Source of the DNA: Rhodobacter sp.
GTDB lineage: Bacteria; Pseudomonadota; Alphaproteobacteria; Rhodobacterales; Rhodobacteraceae
Direction: 5' to 3'
Assembly: GCA_027482795.1 (NCBI GenBank)
Contig: JAIXVS010000216.1
Span: 1-18,096, forward strand
Length of the DNA stretch: 18,096 nt
Positions 4,872 through 11,206 of the stretch are shown piece by piece. Numbering within the stretch: position 1 is the stretch's first letter; each line of letters starts with the position of its first letter. The position numbers were made by a program, and so were the translations under genes. The notes beneath the pieces are model-generated. The model had not been told where the DNA came from and ran no database searches. It saw only the letters and a program-made list of their open reading frames with translations.

Positions 4872-7208
4872 TTATTCCCCAAAGGGAATCCAAACCGTTT
4901 TCACATCGGTGGCCGCGCGCAAAAAGGCGCGGCCTTCGGCGGCGGGCGCAAACCAATCCACCGCGCGCGCGTTATTGACCCATGTGCGTTTCAGATTGCC
5001 CACCGACTGCGCCTCGATCATCTGCGACAGCGGCGATGACGAGAATGACCAGACCGCATCCACATCCATATGCCCCGCCAGAGATTTGGCCAAATCGGCG
5101 TGATCGCCCGTGACGATGTTCACCACCCCTGCGGGCAGATCGGATGTCTCCAACACTTGGTAGAAATCGGTCGCCGCCAGCGGCGCGGTTTGCGAGGGGA
5201 CAAGAACACACGTATTGCCCATGGCAATTGCGGGGGCCATCAGCGAAATCAGGCCCAGTAGCGGTGCCTCATCAGGGCAGATTGCGCCAATCACGCCCAG
5301 CGGCACATTCAGCGCCAGCGCGGTGCCGCGCAGGGGAACGGGTTTGATTGCGCCATCGTATTTGTCGGCCCAAGCGGCATAGGTGAACAGGCGCTGAATG
5401 GACATGTCCACTTCCGCTGCGCCGTTTTTGGCCCCCATATCAGACAGGCGGCGGGCAAATTCATCGGCCCGCGCGGACAGGTTTTCGGCGATGTAATAGA
5501 TCACCTGCGCGCGGTTATGCGCGGTTGCTTTGCCCCAGCCTTTGGCGGTATGGGCAGCCTCGACCGCATTGCGGATATCCTTGCGGTTGCCAATGCCCAC
5601 CTCGCCCAAAAGCCTGCCTTTGGGCGAGGTGATGGCCTGAGAATACCCGCCATCGGGGCGGGCCTGTTTGCCGCCGATGAACAGTTTGGCGGTGCGATCC
5701 AGCCCTTCGGCAGAGGCGGGCGCGGCGAATTTGGCGCGCGCCTGCGCCAGCGGTTTGCCCTGCGCTTTGGGGCGCAGATAGGCCATCAGCCCTTCCCACC
5801 CGCCTTCGCGGCCAAAGCCGCTTTCACGCATACCGCCAAAGCCTGCGGCGGCGTCGAACATGTTGGTGCCATTCACCCAAACCACGCCCGCGACCAGCTT
5901 TGGCGCGATGTCTAGGGCAAGGTTGATATTCTCGCTCCAAACGCTCGCTGCCAGCCCATAGCGGGTGTTGTTGGCCAGCAGCACGGCCTCTTCTGGGGTG
6001 CGAAAGGTCATCGCCACCAGCACGGGGCCAAAGATTTCTTCCTGCATCAGGGGGCTGGCAGTGGACAGGCCCGTGATCAACGTGGGCGGATAATAGCAGC
6101 CGTTTGGCACGGGTGTTGCGGCGCGGTAGATATCGCCTGCGCTGGCGGCAACCATATCTGTGATACGCGCCAGTTGATGGGGATGCACAATGGCCCCCAT
6201 GTCGATGCATTTGTCCAACGGATCGCCCACGCGCAGCCCATCCATGCGGCGTTTCAGCTTGGCATAGAAACGATCTGCAATACCTTCTTGCACCAGCAAA
6301 CGGCTGCCTGCGCAGCAGACCTGCCCGCCGTTGAACCAAATGGCATCGACCAGCCCTTCAACGGCTGAATCAATATCCGCATCGTCAAACACGATATAGG
6401 GCGATTTCCCGCCCAGCTCTAACGTCAGCGCCTTGCCCGTGCCTGCCGTTTGCGCGCGGATTTTGCGGCCAACTTCGGTGCTGCCCGTAAAGGCGATTTT
6501 GTCCACGCCCGCATGGGCGACCAGCGCAGCCCCAGTATCCCCTGCGCCCGTGACCACGTTCAACACGCCATTTGGTAGACCCGCCTGCACGGAAAGTTGG
6601 GCAAACAGCAGCGCGGTCAGGGGCGTATATTCGGCGGGTTTTAGCACCACCGTATTGCCAGCCGCCAGCGCGGGGGCCACTTTCCATGCCAGCATCAGCA
6701 GTGGGAAATTCCATGGAATCACCGCGCCGACCACGCCCAAGGGGGCATGGTCTGGCATCTCGGCATCCCGCAACTGCGCCAGCCCTGCGTGATAGTAGAA
6801 ATGCCGCGCGACAAGGGGGATGTCGATATCGCGTGTCTCGCGGATGGGTTTGCCATTATCCAGCGTTTCCAAAACCGCAAACAGGCGGGCGTGCTTTTGC
6901 ACCATCCGCGCCAGCGCATACAGGATTTTCGCCCGCGCATGGGGGGCAAGCGCCGCCCATTTGCCCTGCGCGCGGCGGGCAGAGGCAACGGCGGCCCCTA
7001 CATCGGCAGCCGACCCTTCGGACACATGCGCCAGCACATCGCCTGTGGCGGGATTCAGCGTCTCAAAAGTTTGCGCGGCATCTGTAAAGCGCCCATCAAT
7101 CCAATGGCCAAAACTGCCCTGATGCGCGGCAATCCATGCCTGCGCCTCAACCGTGCTTTCTGGGGCGGGGCCGTAGGACATGCTATCGAAAATGTCTTTA
7201 ATGGTCAT
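4872..7208 (-). CDS. ALDH16-type two-domain aldehyde dehydrogenase
   Basis: This 778-aa protein is a tandem fusion of two aldehyde dehydrogenase units, the layout of family ALDH16, known from animals (ALDH16A1) and from bacteria such as Loktanella. The first unit (about 1-480) is a complete NAD(P)-dependent enzyme: Asn167 in IPWNFP, Lys190 in VLKPAE, Glu264 in LELGGKSP, and nucleophile Cys298 in GQVCCAGSR. The second unit (about 505-778) keeps the fold, with PLGVIGAICPDEAPL and MGNTCVLVPS, but I find no GQxC motif, so it is probably a pseudo-enzyme domain with a structural role. The gene starts 12 nt after deoC on the same strand with AAGGGG before its ATG. Oxidation of the acetaldehyde released by DeoC to acetate is a reasonable inference, but other aldehydes are possible. 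Confidence 0.93.
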   Translation of the reverse strand: MTIKDIFDSMSYGPAPESTVEAQAWIAAHQGSFGHWIDGRFTDAAQTFETLNPATGDVLAHVSEGSAADVGAAVASARRAQGKWAALAPHARAKILYALARMVQKHARLFAVLETLDNGKPIRETRDIDIPLVARHFYYHAGLAQLRDAEMPDHAPLGVVGAVIPWNFPLLMLAWKVAPALAAGNTVVLKPAEYTPLTALLFAQLSVQAGLPNGVLNVVTGAGDTGAALVAHAGVDKIAFTGSTEVGRKIRAQTAGTGKALTLELGGKSPYIVFDDADIDSAVEGLVDAIWFNGGQVCCAGSRLLVQEGIADRFYAKLKRRMDGLRVGDPLDKCIDMGAIVHPHQLARITDMVAASAGDIYRAATPVPNGCYYPPTLITGLSTASPLMQEEIFGPVLVAMTFRTPEEAVLLANNTRYGLAASVWSENINLALDIAPKLVAGVVWVNGTNMFDAAAGFGGMRESGFGREGGWEGLMAYLRPKAQGKPLAQARAKFAAPASAEGLDRTAKLFIGGKQARPDGGYSQAITSPKGRLLGEVGIGNRKDIRNAVEAAHTAKGWGKATAHNRAQVIYYIAENLSARADEFARRLSDMGAKNGAAEVDMSIQRLFTYAAWADKYDGAIKPVPLRGTALALNVPLGVIGAICPDEAPLLGLISLMAPAIAMGNTCVLVPSQTAPLAATDFYQVLETSDLPAGVVNIVTGDHADLAKSLAGHMDVDAVWSFSSSPLSQMIEAQSVGNLKRTWVNNARAVDWFAPAAEGRAFLRAATDVKTVWIPFGE

Positions 7209-7220
7209 CGCAATTGCCCC

Positions 7221-8219
7221 TTACGCCAAAGCATGGCGGTGGCCCGCCGAATAATGGCCTGTCAGATAATGCTCTAACTGCCGTTCGATATCGCCCAAGA
7301 GCGATGACGCGCCAAAGCGGAACAGATCGGGTTGCAGCCAATCGTGCCCCAATTCATCCTTCATCAGCGCCAGATACACCAGCGCATCCTTGGCCTTGGC
7401 AATGCCGCCCGCGGGTTTGTAACCCACCTTGATGCCCGTGCGATCCTGATAATCGCGAATGGCGCGGATCATGGTCAGCGATACGGGCAATGTGGCATTC
7501 ACTGCCTCTTTCCCTGTTGAGGTTTTGATGAAATCCGTCCCCGCCATCATGCAAACCAAACTGGCGCGGGCGACATTGCGCAGGCTGCCCAATTCGCCCG
7601 TGGCCAAAATCGCCTTAACATGCGCATCGCCGCAGGCCTGCCGCATGGCCAGCATTTCATCATACAGCGCCTGCCAGTTTTGCGTAAGAACATGGCGGCG
7701 CGAGATGACGATATCAATTTCCCGCGCCCCCGCCTGCACCGACTGGCCAATTTCGGCAATGCGCAGATGCAGCGGCGATAGGCCCGCAGGAAAGCCCGTA
7801 GAGACAGCGGCCACAGGAATATTGCTGCCTTCCAGCGCGCGCACGGCGGTTTCCACCATATCGTGATAGACGCAGACCGCGCCCACTGTCAGCCCCGTCA
7901 TCCCCAGCGCATCTAGCGCCTGCGGCGAGGCGGGCTGGCGCGCCTTAGCGCACAGGCGCTGCACGCGGCCTTTGGTATCGTCGCCCGACAAGGTTGTCAG
8001 ATCAATCAGGGAAATGGCCTTGCACAGCCATGCCGCCTGATAGTCTTTCTTCACCGTCCGCCGCCCGCCAAGGGTCGCGCAGCGGCGTTCAATGGCCGAT
8101 GTATTGGCCTGCACCGATGCCACCCAGTCCAAATCCAGCGGCATGGGCGCATTGCGGGCATGGGTGACTTGCGGCAGGTTTTGGCTGTGCAGTGCGGTCA
8201 GGTTTTCGGACAGTTGCAT
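7221..8219 (-). CDS. deoC: Deoxyribose-phosphate aldolase (DERA), long animal-like type
   Basis: This cytoplasmic class I aldolase splits 2-deoxyribose-5-phosphate into acetaldehyde and glyceraldehyde-3-phosphate. The Schiff-base Lys232 lies in FIKTSTGK, the second active-site lysine Lys268 in GYKPAGG, and Asp169 in EIDIVI. At 332 aa it is longer than E. coli DeoC (about 259 aa). Its N-terminal part, including RRTVKKDYQAAWL and IDLTTLSGDDT, resembles the vertebrate DERA type by recall. The ATG at 8219 is chosen over one 30 nt upstream because AAGGGG lies about 9 nt before it. The ALDH16 gene follows after 12 nt and is probably cotranscribed. An imperfect inverted repeat at 8244-8264 may be a control site. 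Confidence 0.95.
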   Translation of the reverse strand: MQLSENLTALHSQNLPQVTHARNAPMPLDLDWVASVQANTSAIERRCATLGGRRTVKKDYQAAWLCKAISLIDLTTLSGDDTKGRVQRLCAKARQPASPQALDALGMTGLTVGAVCVYHDMVETAVRALEGSNIPVAAVSTGFPAGLSPLHLRIAEIGQSVQAGAREIDIVISRRHVLTQNWQALYDEMLAMRQACGDAHVKAILATGELGSLRNVARASLVCMMAGTDFIKTSTGKEAVNATLPVSLTMIRAIRDYQDRTGIKVGYKPAGGIAKAKDALVYLALMKDELGHDWLQPDLFRFGASSLLGDIERQLEHYLTGHYSAGHRHALA

Positions 8220-8243
8220 GGGTGGCCCCTTTTGCAGGTATGG

Positions 8244-8264
8244 TATCACTTTGACCTAGTGGTA
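8244..8264. promoter_or_regulatory. Imperfect inverted repeat upstream of deoC
   Basis: TATCAC and GTGGTA (5 of 6 pairs) flank a 9-bp spacer, 25-45 bp before the deoC ATG, in the 63-bp gap after mrpG. It could be an operator for deoxyribose control. No regulator gene is nearby and I could not place clear -35/-10 boxes, so this is weakly supported. Confidence 0.25.
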
Positions 8265-8282
8265 AAAGTTCTGCAAGCGGGG

Positions 8283-8633
8283 CTAATCTTTTTGTGCAAT
8301 GGGGGGTTGCGCGGCCCATTTTGCGCCGTTTGCGGCAGGCGGAACATCGGCAGGGCTAACATGGCTGTGGATCAAAGTTTTGGCCAAGTACAGCGCGGTC
8401 AAAGGCGCAGTCAGAAAGATAAACAGCGTCACCAATACCTCTTGCCAAGACCCCGCCCCGATGGCCGACGCAATCAACACCGCGCCAAGGCCCACTGTGC
8501 TGGCCTTCGTCGGCGCATGAAGGCGCTGCATCGCCCCTTTCAGGCGCAGCAGGCCATAGCTGCCAATCAACCCAAAGATACCGCCCAGCACCAACAATGC
8601 GGCAATAAGAATGTCCAGACCTGCCCCGATCAT
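8283..8633 (-). CDS. mrpG: Mrp-type Na+/H+ antiporter subunit G
   Basis: This is a 116-aa small membrane subunit of the Mrp (Mnh/Pha) cation/proton antiporter. It has three hydrophobic helices: about 6-27 (LDILIAALLVLGGIFGLIGSYG), about 44-62, and about 64-85 (LVTLFIFLTAPLTALYLAKT). The conserved MnhG loop LRLKGAMQRLHAPTKASTVG sits between helices 1 and 2. The C-terminal tail (about 93-116) is hydrophilic and rich in Pro and Ala. It is the last gene of the mrp operon and overlaps mrpF by 4 nt (ATGA). All subunits are needed for antiport in studied systems. deoC follows after 63 bp and is functionally unrelated. Confidence 0.95.
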   Translation of the reverse strand: MIGAGLDILIAALLVLGGIFGLIGSYGLLRLKGAMQRLHAPTKASTVGLGAVLIASAIGAGSWQEVLVTLFIFLTAPLTALYLAKTLIHSHVSPADVPPAANGAKWAAQPPIAQKD

Positions 8634-8899
8634 TCGATAATGCTCCCCCGCAGCAGATATTTGGCAAAGGCGACGGTCGAGACAAAGCCCGTAAAGGCAA
8701 ACAGCAGCGCGGCCTCAAAGTTTATGCCGCTGGCGGTTTTGATGCCGTATAGCACGATCAGCGCGATGACATTGACCACCATCGTGTCCACCGCCAAAAG
8801 GCGGTCGGTCATGGTGGGTGCCGTGATCAGCCGCCACAGATTCAGCAGCAGAGCCACGGCAAAGCAGCCAATAGCAAAGGTCAGCGCCAGCGCGATCAT
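8630..8899 (-). CDS. mrpF: Mrp-type Na+/H+ antiporter subunit F
   Basis: This is an 89-aa membrane subunit with three predicted helices (about 3-22, 36-54, 61-83). The family motif TMTDRLLAVDTMVVNVIAL (about 29-47) contains two acidic residues conserved in MrpF. In Bacillus MrpF an Asp at this place is important for ion transport, and the equivalent here would be Asp31 or Asp38. The gene overlaps mrpE upstream and mrpG downstream by 4 nt each, a sign of translational coupling and fixed stoichiometry in the seven-domain complex. Confidence 0.95.
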   Translation of the reverse strand: MIALALTFAIGCFAVALLLNLWRLITAPTMTDRLLAVDTMVVNVIALIVLYGIKTASGINFEAALLFAFTGFVSTVAFAKYLLRGSIIE

Positions 8900-9387
8900 G
8901 CGAAAATCCTTTTCAAACGGGCCTCGTAGCGGGATTTGATCTCGTCTCTAATCGCGCCCTCGTCGGGGGCGTGCAGGCTGTGGATCAGCAGGCTGCGCCC
9001 ATCATCGGCAATATCCACTGTCAGGGTACCTGGTGTCATGGTGATAGTGCCCGCAAGTAGGGTAATGGCCTCGGGCGAGGGTAGGTCAATCGGCACGGTG
9101 ATAAAGGCCGATTTGATCTGCGCAGGCGGCATGAACAAGATGATCTTGGCCACAGCAATGCTGGATACGATCACATCATACACAACAATGCCGATATATC
9201 CCAACAGAGCAAAGGGGCGCACAAGGCGGGGCCGCGCAGGCCAATAGGCGGCGCTGATGTGCGGGATTGCGATGGCCAAAATCGTGGCCATGACCAAACT
9301 GCCAACGGCAAGCTTGTTGACCAGCAGCAGCCACAAAATGCCAAGGGTCAGCGATAGATAGGGATGCGGGAAAATCTTGCGAATCAT
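8896..9387 (-). CDS. mrpE: Mrp-type Na+/H+ antiporter subunit E
   Basis: This 163-aa MrpE/MnhE family protein has N-terminal hydrophobic helices (about 10-28 and 29-45), a further segment at about 58-85 (ALLGYIGIVVYDVIVSSIAVA), and a soluble cytoplasmic C-terminal domain (about 95-163). The C-terminal part has the typical ITLLAGTITMTPGTLTVDI and LLIHSLHAPDEG motifs. The subunit helps assemble the antiporter complex. It overlaps mrpD and mrpF by 4 nt each. Length and motifs are normal for the family. Confidence 0.95.
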   Translation of the reverse strand: MIRKIFPHPYLSLTLGILWLLLVNKLAVGSLVMATILAIAIPHISAAYWPARPRLVRPFALLGYIGIVVYDVIVSSIAVAKIILFMPPAQIKSAFITVPIDLPSPEAITLLAGTITMTPGTLTVDIADDGRSLLIHSLHAPDEGAIRDEIKSRYEARLKRIFA

Positions 9388-10886
9388 GGGGCCACCGCTG
9401 GCAGTGATTGCACATTGATATAGGCCTGCGGGGCCATCAGATCATCCGCAGTAACGGCCAGCCAACCCGCCACGGGGGCGGCGAATAGGCTGAGCGCGAC
9501 CATCGCTGCAATCAGCGCAAAGATGGCCGCAAAGGCGATGGGCTGGGCGGGGTGTTTTGGCACGGAAAGCGCTGTATCCACCCGCCAAAACAGCGCCGAT
9601 CCTGCGCGGGCAAAGCCGATCATCGTCACCAGCGTGCCCAGCAAAATCACGCTCCACGCCACGGGGGCGTGGGCAGACAGGGCCTGCAAAACCTGCACTT
9701 TGCCAACAAAGCCAGACAGGGGCGGCAGGCCGACCATGGCCACCGCCGCCGCCATGAACAGGCCAGAAATTAGTCCGCCTTGCGCCATTTTGGGGCCAGC
9801 TTGGGCCAAATCATCGCCGCCGCGCCGCGCGATTATGGTATCTGCCAGCAAGAACAGCGTGGCAGCGGCCAAGGTGGAATGCACCGCGTAATACAGCGCT
9901 GCCGCCAGCGCGGGCGCGGTGAACGCCGACACTGTCAGCACAACCACCCCCATCGACCCGATGATGGCAAACCCAATAAGGGGCGCAAGGCGCGCTGCCC
10001 CCAAAACCCCAAACGCGCCCACAGCAATGCCCACCAGACCCGCCGCCCACAGAATATTTCCCCATAGCGCGCCCGTGGCCGCCAGTGTGGTTGGAAATAC
10101 CAGCGTGCCAAATCGGATCATCGCATATGCGCCCAGTTTGGTCATAACAGCAAACAGGGCAGCCACAGGCGCGGGGGCCGCCGCATAGCTGCGCGGCAGC
10201 CAAAATTGCAGCGGCACCAGCGCGCCCTTTACGGCAAAAACCACCAGCAGCAGCACGGCCGAAAGGCGGATCAGCGCGGCATCTTCGGGCGGCATCAGGG
10301 GCAGTTTTTGCGCCAAATCAGCCATATTCAGCGTGCCTGAAATGGCATAAATCGTTGCCAGCGCAAACAAAAACACCGTCGATCCCAGCAGGTTAAACGC
10401 CACGTATTGCAGACCTGCGCGCAGACGTTCCGCGCCGCCGCCATGCACCATCAGCCCGTATGAGGCGATCAGCAGCACCTCGAAAAACACAAACAGGTTA
10501 AAGGCATCGGCGGTTAGAAATGCGCCATTCAGCCCCATCAGTTGAAACATAAACAGCGGATGAAAATATGCGCCGCGTCGATCCCAGCCCGTTGCCAACA
10601 CATAGGCCAAGACCACGCCCGCCAGCCCCGCAACCAGTGCCAGCATTAGCGCGGATAGCCGATCTAGCACCAGCACAATGCCAAAGGGCGCGGGCCAATT
10701 GCCCAGAAAATAAGGGGTCGGCCCAAGGCTGGCCTGCGTTAAATTATACAGTGCCAGCGCAATCAGCCCAGAGGCCCCCAGCACCGCCCCAAGCCGCTGA
10801 AACGCAGGGCTTCGGGCAAACAGCACCATCAACCCCGCCAGTGCGGCAGGCAGGATGACGGGTGCAATGACAAAATGCGCGCTCAT
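9384..10886 (-). CDS. mrpD: Mrp-type Na+/H+ antiporter subunit D
   Basis: This 500-aa protein is homologous to the proton-pumping complex I subunits NuoM and NuoN, with about 14 hydrophobic helices. Key transport residues are visible: Glu136 in FFEVLLIASYG, Lys220 in VFAVKGALVPLQFWLP, and Lys250 in VMTKLGAYA. In complex I these line the central hydrophilic axis of the membrane arm. The motif YAAAPAPVAALFAVMTKLG marks the broken helix region. MrpD is one of the two large subunits of the Mrp antiporter, which exports Na+ in exchange for protons and supports pH and sodium tolerance. It overlaps both neighbours by 4 nt. Confidence 0.96.
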   Translation of the reverse strand: MSAHFVIAPVILPAALAGLMVLFARSPAFQRLGAVLGASGLIALALYNLTQASLGPTPYFLGNWPAPFGIVLVLDRLSALMLALVAGLAGVVLAYVLATGWDRRGAYFHPLFMFQLMGLNGAFLTADAFNLFVFFEVLLIASYGLMVHGGGAERLRAGLQYVAFNLLGSTVFLFALATIYAISGTLNMADLAQKLPLMPPEDAALIRLSAVLLLVVFAVKGALVPLQFWLPRSYAAAPAPVAALFAVMTKLGAYAMIRFGTLVFPTTLAATGALWGNILWAAGLVGIAVGAFGVLGAARLAPLIGFAIIGSMGVVVLTVSAFTAPALAAALYYAVHSTLAAATLFLLADTIIARRGGDDLAQAGPKMAQGGLISGLFMAAAVAMVGLPPLSGFVGKVQVLQALSAHAPVAWSVILLGTLVTMIGFARAGSALFWRVDTALSVPKHPAQPIAFAAIFALIAAMVALSLFAAPVAGWLAVTADDLMAPQAYINVQSLPAVAP

Positions 10887-11206
10887 GGCCCGCCCCCATC
10901 CGCGCTGTCATCGCCCCTGTGCAAAAAGCTGCCCAAGGCCAGCATCAAAATCACCGCCGTCATGCCAAAGGAAATGACGATTGCGGTCAGCACAAGGGCC
11001 TGCGGCAGTGGGTCAATTGGCGCGGGGCCCATGCCGATGATGGGCGGCGCGTTCAGCGCGATGCGGCCCGAAATGAAAATGAAAATATTCACAGCATAAG
11101 ACAGCAGCGACAGGCCCAGAACAACGGGGAATGTGCGCCGTTGCAGCATCAGAAAAACACCGCCCGTTGTCAGCGCGCCGATGGTAATGGCAATAAGCGC
11201 CTCCAT
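10883..11206 (-). CDS. mrpC: Mrp-type Na+/H+ antiporter subunit C
   Basis: This 107-aa protein is homologous to NuoK of complex I, with three helices (about 2-22, 26-47, 70-95). Family motifs are VLGLSLLSYAVNIFIF and DPLPQALVLTAIVISFGMTAV. The start codon directly follows the mrpA stop (TGAATG) and the gene overlaps mrpD by 4 nt. The last 12 residues are acidic and glycine-rich and may be cytoplasmic. The subunit is part of the hydrophobic core of the antiporter. Confidence 0.96.
   Translation of the reverse strand: MEALIAITIGALTTGGVFLMLQRRTFPVVLGLSLLSYAVNIFIFISGRIALNAPPIIGMGPAPIDPLPQALVLTAIVISFGMTAVILMLALGSFLHRGDDSADGGGP

Noticed and set aside
4201..4956. Open frame of 251 codons on the minus strand across the GST gene
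   Set aside because: It overlaps two well-supported genes, is Arg/Pro/Ser-rich, and has no recognisable domain.
8160..8939. Open frame of about 260 codons on the plus strand
   Set aside because: It lies antisense to deoC, mrpG and mrpF, which have clear family motifs; its low-complexity composition is typical of a shadow frame in GC-rich DNA.
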